This document shows, one piece after another, positions 1-7,011 of a DNA stretch of 64,000 bases. The stretch's first letter is position 1. Every line of letters begins with the position of its first letter. The stretch is from Microbacterium radiodurans. GTDB lineage: Bacteria; Actinomycetota; Actinomycetes; Actinomycetales; Microbacteriaceae. Below the pieces are notes generated by a model. It did no database searches and was not told the origin of the DNA. It saw only the letters and a program-made list of their open reading frames with translations. The stretch is taken from positions 868,001-932,000 of the forward strand of contig NZ_VYRZ01000002.1 of assembly GCF_008710705.1 (NCBI RefSeq), in the 5' to 3' direction. A program made the translations under genes and the position numbers.

Positions 1-250
1 TCTCGGCCTTCGACCCGTCGGCGTTGCGATAGTCCATGAACCACTCGGCGCCGGCGGCCGCGGCATCCGCGCCCTCGGGCAGCGCGGCCGAGCGTACGAC
101 GCGCAGCAGCCCGTCGCCGCCGATGCCGCGGTGTCGGTCGCAGAGGGCGGCGACCTGGTCGTCACTCATGTCCAGGAGCCCGTCGGGATCGGCCACGATG
201 ACGAAGTCGTTGCCGGTCCCGTGCCCCTTGGTGAATGCGATGGTCGTCAC
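1..250 (-). CDS. dapF: Diaminopimelate epimerase, N-terminal part
   Basis: DapF interconverts LL- and meso-diaminopimelate for lysine and peptidoglycan synthesis in the cytosol. The 83 visible residues carry the family N-terminal motif KGHGTGNDF and then GGDGLL and RNADGS. The first catalytic cysteine normally follows NADGS within a few residues, so it falls just beyond the window edge. The start is a GTG at 248-250. It lies downstream of miaB-miaA on the same strand, the usual actinobacterial order. The gene is cut by the window boundary, not broken. Confidence 0.93.
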   Translation of the reverse strand, partial: MTTIAFTKGHGTGNDFVIVADPDGLLDMSDDQVAALCDRHRGIGGDGLLRVVRSAALPEGADAAAAGAEWFMDYRNADGSKAE

Positions 251-295
251 CCGTCAAGTCTAGGCGGCGGGCCGGATCCGTCCGCCGGGGCGACC

Positions 296-1231
296 TCAGT
301 CGCGCGTCGGTGCCGGTGCGGACTCGACGAGAGTCCCGGCGTCGACGTCGGGATCGACCCACGTGATCCCGGCGTAGCGCCGGAACCACGAGACCTGACG
401 GCGCGCGTACCGGCGGGTCAGCGCCTGCGTCTGCTCGATGGCGCTGACCTCGTCGAGCTCGCCGCGCAGCTGCGCGAGGGCCTGGGCGTACCCGATCGCG
501 CGAGAGGCGGTGACTCCGCCTTCAAGGCCGGCGCGTCGCAGCCCCGCCACCTCGTCGAGCATGCCGCCGCGCCACATGCGCTCCACGCGCGCGTCGAGCC
601 GTTCGACCAGCGCCGCGCGTTCGACGTGGACGCCGATCAGTCGCGTGTCCGGATGCCACAGCACGGGCGCCGCCGGCAGTGCGGCGCCGTGGGTCTCGCC
701 GCCCTGGGCGAGGATCTCGAGCGCCCGCACGATGCGGCGGCCGTTGCGGGGGTCGATGCGGGCGGCGGTGGTCGGGTCCTGCTCCTGGAGCCGCGCGAAC
801 AGGGCGCCGGGTCCTGCGGCGGCGAGCTCGGACTCCCATTGCGCGCGCAGCCGGTCATCGCGCGGTGGGAAGCGGAAGTCGAACACGACGCTCGAGACGT
901 AGAGTCCCGAGCCGCCGATGAGGACGGCATCGCCGTCGCGCTCGAAGATGTCGCGGATGATCGAGCGAGCGCGCGGCTGGTACGTCGCCACGGCCGCCTC
1001 GTCGGTCACGTCGAGCTCGTCGAACAGATGGTGCGGGATGCCGCGGCGATGCTGCGTCGGGAGCTTCGCTGTGCCGACGTCCATGCCCCGATAGAGCTGC
1101 ATCGCGTCCGCGTTGACGATCTCCGCACGCCGACCGGCGCCGCCGAGCGCCTCGACCAGGCGGAGCGACAGATCGGTCTTGCCCGTGCCGGTGGCGCCGA
1201 CGACCGCCCACAGCCGCGGCGCGGCGGTCAC
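296..1231 (-). CDS. miaA: tRNA dimethylallyltransferase MiaA
   Basis: MiaA transfers a dimethylallyl group from DMAPP to N6 of A37 in tRNAs reading UNN codons; MiaB then acts on the product. The 311-residue protein has a P-loop GATGTGKT at residues 12-19, then [32 protein letters not shown] and IGYAQ, all family blocks. A longer in-frame reading upstream exists, but the GTG at 1231 is preferred because it overlaps the miaB stop as GTGA, which implies translational coupling, and gives the normal family length. Confidence 0.95.
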   Translation of the reverse strand: MTAAPRLWAVVGATGTGKTDLSLRLVEALGGAGRRAEIVNADAMQLYRGMDVGTAKLPTQHRRGIPHHLFDELDVTDEAAVATYQPRARSIIRDIFERDGDAVLIGGSGLYVSSVVFDFRFPPRDDRLRAQWESELAAAGPGALFARLQEQDPTTAARIDPRNGRRIVRALEILAQGGETHGAALPAAPVLWHPDTRLIGVHVERAALVERLDARVERMWRGGMLDEVAGLRRAGLEGGVTASRAIGYAQALAQLRGELDEVSAIEQTQALTRRYARRQVSWFRRYAGITWVDPDVDAGTLVESAPAPTRD

Positions 1232-2784
1232 GAGCCGACGCGGAGCGCCGGCAGCCCGAGCGACACCGCACGCGGCGCGCTGCTCTCGCCGGTCCCGGTC
1301 ACCGCGGGCACGCCGCACGACGCCGCCTGCGCGCGATCCCACGCGTCGCCGGCGCGTGTGCGTCGGATGCGCAGCGGACCGCCCGCCGGATCGTCCGCGA
1401 GCAGGTGGAAGGGCGCCGCATGCGTGACGACGACCGTCACCACGTCGCCGGGACGCGGCACGGACGACCCGTCGGGGACGGCGAAGTGGACGAGACGGTT
1501 GTCTTCGGCGCGTCCGGTCAGGCGGTGCGTCTCGGCGCCCTTCTTGCCCTCGGCCGACGACACCAGCACCTGCACCTCGCGGCCGAGCTGCTTCTGGTTC
1601 TCCTCGAGGGCGATGCGGTCCTGCAGCGTCATGAGCCGCTCGTACCGTTCCTGGACCACGGCCTTGGGCACCTGGTCCGGCATGGTCGCCGCCGGGGTCC
1701 CCTCTCGGATCGAGTACTGGAACGTGAAGGCACTGGCGAATCGCGCCTGTTCGACGACCCGGAGCGTGTCGGCGAAGTCCTCCTCCGTCTCTCCCGGGAA
1801 GCCGACGATGATGTCGGTCGAGATGGCGGCGTGCGGCATCCGTTCGCGGACCCGATCGAGGATGCCGAGGAACTTCGAGCTGCGGTACGAACGCCGCATC
1901 GCCTTGAGGACGCGGTCGGACCCGGACTGCAGGGGCATGTGCAGCTGCGGCATGACGGCAGGCGTCTCGGCCATCGCGTCGATGACGTCGTCGGTGAACG
2001 CCGCGGGATGCGGGCTCGTGAAGCGGATGCGCTCGAGCCCCGGGATCTCGCCGGCCGCCCGCAAGAGCTTCCCGAACGCCTGCCGATCACCGAACTCGAC
2101 GCCGTAGCTGTTGACGTTCTGGCCGAGGAGCGTGACCTCGACGGCGCCGTCGTCGACGAGCAGACGGATCTCGTTCAGGATGTCGCCGGGCCGACGGTCC
2201 TTCTCCTTGCCCCGCAGGTGCGGAACGATGCAGAAGGTGCACGTGTTGTTGCATCCGACCGAGATCGACACCCAGCCGCTCGCCGCCGAGTCGCGCTTGG
2301 TCGGCAGCGTCGACGGGAACGTCTCGAGCGCCTCGAGGATCTCGAGCTCGGCCTCGCCGTTGTGGCGGGCGCGCTCGAGCAGGCTCGGAAGCGACCCCAT
2401 GTTGTGGGTGCCGAAGACGACGTCGACCCACGGCGCCTTCTGCTGCACGACGTCCTGGTCCATCTGCGCGAGGCAGCCGCCGACGGCGATCTGCATGCCG
2501 TCGTGTCGGTCCTTGCGGGACTTCAGGTGCCCGAGCGTCCCGTAGAGCTTGCCGGCGGCGTTGTCGCGCACGGCGCACGTGTTGATGACGATCACGTCGG
2601 CTTCGGCGCCCGCATCGGCGCGGACGTAGCCGGCGCTCTCGAGCGACCCGGAGAGTCGCTCGGAGTCGTGGACGTTCATCTGGCAGCCGAAGGTGCGCAC
2701 CTCGTAGGTGCGGGCGCGGCCCTCGGCCGAGAACGCGGCCGGGGACGGCGCGATCAGGGTGGGCGCGCTCGAAGGAGTGGACAT
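1228..2784 (-). CDS. miaB: tRNA-2-methylthio-N6-dimethylallyladenosine synthase MiaB
   Basis: This radical-SAM methylthiotransferase adds the 2-methylthio group to i6A37 of tRNA. Three N-terminal cysteines expected to hold one 4Fe-4S cluster are at C34 (GCQMN), C70 (NTCAV) and C104 (GGCLA). The radical-SAM CxxxCxxC motif is C178/C182/C185. A TRAM RNA-binding domain follows at about 385-450. The 518 residues are slightly longer than usual, with an extra Ala/Pro-rich N-terminus and a roughly 50-residue tail. The stop overlaps the start of miaA. Confidence 0.95.
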   Translation of the reverse strand: MSTPSSAPTLIAPSPAAFSAEGRARTYEVRTFGCQMNVHDSERLSGSLESAGYVRADAGAEADVIVINTCAVRDNAAGKLYGTLGHLKSRKDRHDGMQIAVGGCLAQMDQDVVQQKAPWVDVVFGTHNMGSLPSLLERARHNGEAELEILEALETFPSTLPTKRDSAASGWVSISVGCNNTCTFCIVPHLRGKEKDRRPGDILNEIRLLVDDGAVEVTLLGQNVNSYGVEFGDRQAFGKLLRAAGEIPGLERIRFTSPHPAAFTDDVIDAMAETPAVMPQLHMPLQSGSDRVLKAMRRSYRSSKFLGILDRVRERMPHAAISTDIIVGFPGETEEDFADTLRVVEQARFASAFTFQYSIREGTPAATMPDQVPKAVVQERYERLMTLQDRIALEENQKQLGREVQVLVSSAEGKKGAETHRLTGRAEDNRLVHFAVPDGSSVPRPGDVVTVVVTHAAPFHLLADDPAGGPLRIRRTRAGDAWDRAQAASCGVPAVTGTGESSAPRAVSLGLPALRVGS

Positions 2785-2800
2785 GATGCCCTCATTCTAC

Positions 2801-2851
2801 GATCGCGTTCGTGGGGCCGACCCCGCGCCGGGCGGCCCCACGAATGCGATC
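2801..2851 (-). terminator. Hairpin after the SipW-locus operon
   Basis: GATCGCGTTCGTGGGGCC at 2801 pairs with GGCCCCACGAATGCGATC at 2834 with one mismatch, giving a stem of about 18 bp and a 15-nt loop. It lies just past the stop of the last gene of the surface-protein operon and just before the miaB start, so it probably ends transcription of that operon. No clear U tract is present, as is common in actinobacteria. Confidence 0.7.
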
Positions 2852-2858
2852 CTCGCGG

Positions 2859-4634
2859 TCAGGGCGCGGTGACCGGCCCCGCCGTCGCCGTCGCGAGAGT
2901 GACCGCGGCGACGGTCCCCAGGGCGTCGACCAGTCCGAGGCGCAGCGCCGAGACGCGGTACTGCGCCGTGCTGTCGCCCGAAGCCGGGAGGGCGGTGGCC
3001 CCCGGCGGCGCCCCGGGCTGATCCGGCTGGACGTTGACCATCAGCGAGACGACCGACGGCAGCGCGTCGATCACTCCGCCCAGGGCGGTGATCACCGGGG
3101 TGACGAGCCCCGCCAGCGTGCCGCCGAGCGTCGTCAGCGCACCGGTCACGGTGTCCGACACCGTCGTGGTGAGCCCGGACAGGAGCGTGGCGGTCAGACC
3201 CTCGACGACACCGAGCAGGTCGGTCACCGTCGGCAGACCGAGCGCCGCCAGCAGGGTGTTGACCGGGCCCACCAGTCCGACGACGTCGGCATCGATCGAG
3301 AGCGCGGCGGTCCCGTCGAGCGCCGCACCGAGGGTGCCGGTGAAGGCGATGTCCGCCGACAGGACGTCCAGGCCGAGCAAGGTGACCGGAGGCAGTCCCG
3401 GAAGGATCGGTGGAATCGTGATCCCCGGGGCGGCGACGAGCGCTTCCAGGTCGATCACCAGCGATGACTCGCGCAGTTCGGCCGTGAGCGCGGCGACGAT
3501 CTGCGTCGTCCAGGTGTCGAGCAGCAGGCCCGCGCGATCGACGATCGGGTTCAGCACCGTGTCGTTGAGGACGACCTCGGTGTTGGGCGCCGCGTCGTTG
3601 AGCGAGGGCAGGAGGGCGTCGAGGTCGACATCGATCGTGCCGTCCTGCAGGTCGATCGTGATCACGCCATCGGTGAGGGGCGCGCTGAGCAGCCCGCTGA
3701 CCGAACCGAGCAGATCGAGGCCGGTCAGCGACACGTCGCCGCTGACGGAGGTCGTCAGAACGCCCGGGAGCGCCAGATCCACCTGGGCGCCGACACCGGA
3801 GGCGATCAGGCCGCCGGGGCCGGTCAGGAGGTCCACGGCATCGCCCAGCGTGTCGACGGCGTCCGTGACGCCCGACACGAGTCCGCCGACGACAGGGGCG
3901 TCCAGTTGCAGGCCGAGGCCCGCGATGCCGTAGTCCCGCACGATCGCGGTGGCCGGAGCCGTCTCCCCCCACAGCTCCTCGCGCAGCAGGGCGCAGCCGT
4001 CGAGCTGCGAGCTCGCCGCGACGGCGCCGATCTCGAGGTCGACGTCGGCGATGCCCGCGATGCCCGGCAGCACCCCGCTCAGCCCGACGCGGGCCGGCGC
4101 CGGCAGCGACGCGGGCGGCGTGGCGTCCGACACGAGGACCGCGCCGGAGTCGTTCACGAGTCCCGACGCACCCACGGCGGTGCCGTCGGTCGCGACGTTC
4201 GCATACTGGTTGACCGCACCGAGCTGTGCCCCGGGGAGGCCCACGGTGAACCCCGTCAGGTCAACGTTGATCGCGCTGAGCGCGGTGACGTCGAAGGGGT
4301 TGGCGTAGACGTACTCATCCGGCGGCGCCGAGCCGAGATCGATCGCATCACCCGGCGAGACGGTCACGTCACCAGCGCCGTCGAGCGCGAGACGCATCTG
4401 CTCGAGCTCGGCGATGGGGTCGAGGTTCAGCCCGAGGAGCGAGCCCGAGAGGAAGCGTCCGGACGCGACGGACGCGAAGCCGGTGCCGTCCGTGCAGTCG
4501 ATCGTCGACGTGCCGACCTGGCCGTGGACCCACTCCGTCGTGTTCCACGCCGCCGTGGTCGCTGTCACCGTCAGGGGCACGGCGACGATCGCCACGGCCG
4601 CGAACGCGACGGCGGATCGGGTGCGGTTTCTCAT
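2859..4634 (-). CDS. Choice-of-anchor G-like exported surface protein
   Basis: A 591-residue exported protein resembling the actinobacterial choice-of-anchor G family; its exact role is unknown. Residues 7-28 form a hydrophobic export signal ending TTAAW, followed by NTTEWVHGQVGTST. This closely matches the mature start of the product at 6033-6722 (AWTDTEWV, GTST), so both are likely cut by the SipW-type peptidase of this operon. The body is low-complexity, rich in Val, Leu, Asp, Gly and Thr, with repeated LDLLG/VDLDALL-like beta-strand stretches. There is no C-terminal membrane anchor or LPxTG; the preceding gene has one. The start overlaps that gene's stop (ATGA). Confidence 0.72.
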   Translation of the reverse strand: MRNRTRSAVAFAAVAIVAVPLTVTATTAAWNTTEWVHGQVGTSTIDCTDGTGFASVASGRFLSGSLLGLNLDPIAELEQMRLALDGAGDVTVSPGDAIDLGSAPPDEYVYANPFDVTALSAINVDLTGFTVGLPGAQLGAVNQYANVATDGTAVGASGLVNDSGAVLVSDATPPASLPAPARVGLSGVLPGIAGIADVDLEIGAVAASSQLDGCALLREELWGETAPATAIVRDYGIAGLGLQLDAPVVGGLVSGVTDAVDTLGDAVDLLTGPGGLIASGVGAQVDLALPGVLTTSVSGDVSLTGLDLLGSVSGLLSAPLTDGVITIDLQDGTIDVDLDALLPSLNDAAPNTEVVLNDTVLNPIVDRAGLLLDTWTTQIVAALTAELRESSLVIDLEALVAAPGITIPPILPGLPPVTLLGLDVLSADIAFTGTLGAALDGTAALSIDADVVGLVGPVNTLLAALGLPTVTDLLGVVEGLTATLLSGLTTTVSDTVTGALTTLGGTLAGLVTPVITALGGVIDALPSVVSLMVNVQPDQPGAPPGATALPASGDSTAQYRVSALRLGLVDALGTVAAVTLATATAGPVTAP

Positions 4635-5386
4635 GCGCGTGCCTCCCGGCGGTGCAGGCGCAGGGCGAGACCTGCGGCGAGGAATCCTCCGGCGAGCGCC
4701 AGGACGGCGGCCAGAGCCGACAGGTCACCACCGGTTGCGGGGATCGTCGGTGATCCTGCTCCCGGAAGCTGCGGTTGCGGTTGGGGTTGCGCCGGAACGC
4801 TGCCGTCGATGGCGACGGCGGTGAGACCGACGCCCATCTCCCCGGTCAGACCCATGAGCGTCGTGTCCGCCATCGCCTCGGGACTGTCCTCGATCCCGAG
4901 GGTGACGAGCAGGCTGACCGGCGCTTCGGCGGCGAGGTCGGGCAGCGCGAAGGTCGGGCTCGACGCGCTGTAGTCGTCCGCCGGCGTCGCGACCGTGACC
5001 GGCTGTGCGCCCACGGCGCACACGGGGGCGTCGGGCAGGCCCGTCCATTCGACGCCGCACGAGTCGACTCTCATCTCGAGTCCGCGCGGATGGTCGACGA
5101 GCGCGCCGTCCTTCCGCAGCTCGAGCGCGAGGGTCGCGGTCGAGGCGTCCTCGAGGCGCGCCTGCACCTGCCATGCGCGGGTGTCCCCCGGGCTCAGGTC
5201 GCTGAACTGAGCCGGGTAGGGATCGGCCGCGAGAACCAGGCGTCCGGGCGCGCCGTTCTCCGGCACGTCGACGAGTGCCGCTTGGGCAGCGCCCGCCAGC
5301 AGAACGCTTCCGGTGACCAGCAGCGCGATGGATCCGGCCGTCGCGGCCGCGACGGCCGCACGGCGACCGCGCGGTGAGCGGTTCAT
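4631..5386 (-). CDS. Secreted protein with C-terminal IPATG wall-sorting signal
   Basis: The 251-residue product has a classical signal peptide: a basic start, a hydrophobic core at about 11-36 and AQA before the mature part. It ends with a Pro/Gln-rich stretch, IPATGG at about 215-220, a hydrophobic helix and an Arg-rich tail, the layout of a sortase sorting signal, although Leu is replaced by Ile. Two cysteines near residues 109 and 122 may form a disulfide. The function is not recognised. It lies between the signal peptidase and the choice-of-anchor G-like gene, so it may tether the SipW-exported proteins; that role is inferred from position. Confidence 0.7.
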   Translation of the reverse strand: MNRSPRGRRAAVAAATAGSIALLVTGSVLLAGAAQAALVDVPENGAPGRLVLAADPYPAQFSDLSPGDTRAWQVQARLEDASTATLALELRKDGALVDHPRGLEMRVDSCGVEWTGLPDAPVCAVGAQPVTVATPADDYSASSPTFALPDLAAEAPVSLLVTLGIEDSPEAMADTTLMGLTGEMGVGLTAVAIDGSVPAQPQPQPQLPGAGSPTIPATGGDLSALAAVLALAGGFLAAGLALRLHRREARA

Positions 5387-5419
5387 GAGCGCGCACGTTT
5401 CATGGGTGGAACTCCTCGT

Positions 5420-6028
5420 TCAGGCTTCGTCGGGCTCGGCGTCCTCGCGCCGGTTCCCGGTGGGCCACAGGGCCCAGGCGATCGCCGAGGCGATCAGGAT
5501 GCTGCCCGCGATCATGACGATCGGGGTCTGCGCCCACAGCACGACCGAGCCGACTCCGGGTGCCGACACGAGCACGCGGGGGGCCTCGTCGACGCGGTAG
5601 GTCTGGGTATCGGCGAAGTCGTTGTCATCGCCCTGGAGCGTGAGCTCGCGGGCATCCGCGGACGTCGTCACGGTGTCGATCGCGACGATGCGATGCGTCA
5701 CCGGCTGCCCGGTGTCGGGACGGGTGACCGTCACGACGTCCCCGACCTCGAGGTCGGCCGCCGCCGTCGCCTGCGAGATCGCCGCAGCTCCCACCGGCAT
5801 GGTCGGCGTCATCGATCCCGTCACGAAGACGACGAGCGAGAGACCGAACAGCCACGCGGCGATGAGCCAGGCGATCGTGATGATGCCGACGATGCCGAGA
5901 ACGGTGATCACGGCATCGCGGATCCGGTCGACCCGGGAGGCGCCGTCGGTGACAGCGCCTCCCGAGTCGACGACGTCGCCGCCCACCGTGGTGCCGTCCT
6001 CGGCGTCCGTGGTGGTGTGCGTCGTCAT
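5420..6028 (-). CDS. sipW: SipW-like (ER-type) signal peptidase I
   Basis: A membrane signal peptidase of the S26B class that removes export signals of TasA/CalY-like proteins. The 202-residue protein has a transmembrane helix at about 37-68 followed directly by VTGSMTPTMP with the nucleophile Ser72. The second catalytic position is His112 (VTHRI) instead of the Lys of bacterial LepB, the hallmark of the ER/SipW type. A second membrane helix lies near 160-185. It starts 4 bp after the stop of the upstream substrate gene, so the two are probably co-transcribed and the neighbours are the likely substrates. Confidence 0.9.
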   Translation of the reverse strand: MTTHTTTDAEDGTTVGGDVVDSGGAVTDGASRVDRIRDAVITVLGIVGIITIAWLIAAWLFGLSLVVFVTGSMTPTMPVGAAAISQATAAADLEVGDVVTVTRPDTGQPVTHRIVAIDTVTTSADARELTLQGDDNDFADTQTYRVDEAPRVLVSAPGVGSVVLWAQTPIVMIAGSILIASAIAWALWPTGNRREDAEPDEA

Positions 6029-6032
6029 GGGA

Positions 6033-6722
6033 TCAGGACGTGGCCTGGAACTCCCACGCGGGCGCAGCGGTCAGGCCCATGTAGTCGTCGATGGTGGTGC
6101 CGGGTGCAAGGGGCAGCGTGTCGGGCAGCGAGATCTCGAAGCAGTAGAACTGCGTGCTTCCCGCCGCTTCGAGCAGGGCCTGAGCCGCCGATCCGCCCGT
6201 CGACGCCAGAGGACCGTCCGCGATGAGGGTGGCGGTGCTACCGGCGGCGAACGCCGTCGCGTCGCAGGCGAAGGAGGCGTCGTCGGTCGCGACGCGCACC
6301 TCGAGGGCGTCGAAGAGGAGGCCGGCGGGGTCGTCGACCGCGATGCCGGCAGCGGGCACCGCCGCCTGAAGCTCGACGGAGCCGGCGATCGACTCCGTCG
6401 ACGTGCGGAGCGCCACGGCGGCGAAGACGGCGTCCCCCGGGGTCAGGTCGATCGCGTCCGGGCCGAACACGATCTCGCCGCCGGGGTTGTCGGGCTCGTT
6501 CGTGAAGTCGGCGTCGTCGGTGAAGGGTGCGACGGTGTTCTGCTCGACGGAGAACGTCGACGTGCCGACGCCCGGGCCGCCAGTGCCGTCGCCCCCGAAC
6601 ACCCATTCCGTGTCCGTCCAGGCGGCCAGCGTCGCCGTGACGCCGATGCCGAGGGCTGCCCCGCCGGCGGCGAGGGCGAAGACCTTGCGACGGGTCGTGG
6701 CCCGCGTGGTCTGAGTGTTCAT
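6033..6722 (-). CDS. SipW-dependent-type exported protein (TasA/CalY-like)
   Basis: A 229-residue exported protein and first gene of the operon. Residues 1-13 are polar with a TRRK segment, 14-33 are hydrophobic, and the mature start reads AAWTDTEWVFGG, matching SipW-dependent signals. The mature part is an Ala/Thr/Gly/Asp-rich beta-type domain with two cysteines near residues 153 and 193. Homologues elsewhere form surface fibres or matrix, but that function is not demonstrated here. The signal peptidase starts 4 bp downstream and a LuxR-family regulator is divergent upstream, so regulated surface display is likely. Confidence 0.8.
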   Translation of the reverse strand: MNTQTTRATTRRKVFALAAGGAALGIGVTATLAAWTDTEWVFGGDGTGGPGVGTSTFSVEQNTVAPFTDDADFTNEPDNPGGEIVFGPDAIDLTPGDAVFAAVALRTSTESIAGSVELQAAVPAAGIAVDDPAGLLFDALEVRVATDDASFACDATAFAAGSTATLIADGPLASTGGSAAQALLEAAGSTQFYCFEISLPDTLPLAPGTTIDDYMGLTAAPAWEFQATS

Positions 6723-6891
6723 GTACCGAGCTCCCTTGATTCGACCGGCGGTGTGGCGCCGGCTCCGGTGTGATTCGAGGCGACGCTATGGGCACGGGCA
6801 CAGCGGACGACAGCCGACGCGAACCGCCCCGGTGGTGAAACCGGTAGTGGGGGTGCACGCATAGAGGTCGGGCTGGAACTTTCCGGAGCGA

Positions 6892-6921
6892 TCTCAGTAA
6901 TTACTCAGGGCAGTCTCAGTA
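6892..6921. promoter_or_regulatory. Candidate operator between the surface operon and its regulator
   Basis: In the 290-bp divergent intergenic region, AGTAATTACT at 6896-6905 is a perfect 10-bp palindrome in an otherwise GC-rich stretch. TCTCAGTA occurs twice in direct orientation at 6892 and 6914, 22 bp apart, about two helical turns. This placement suits a binding site for the divergent LuxR-type protein. The assignment is inferred from position and symmetry only. Confidence 0.4.
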
Positions 6922-7011
6922 GCCGGCAAGCGCGCGGACAGTGGCAGCGGTCTCACGCGCTCGGTAGGTTGTCCTCCGTAACCGAGTCTCACTGGGGAGA
7001 GGAGCCGGGGC

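Noticed and set aside
131..2107. 658-residue open frame on the plus strand over miaA/miaB
   Set aside because: Shadow of the two minus-strand genes: no domain, and Arg/Asp/Gly-rich composition typical of antisense frames in high-GC DNA.
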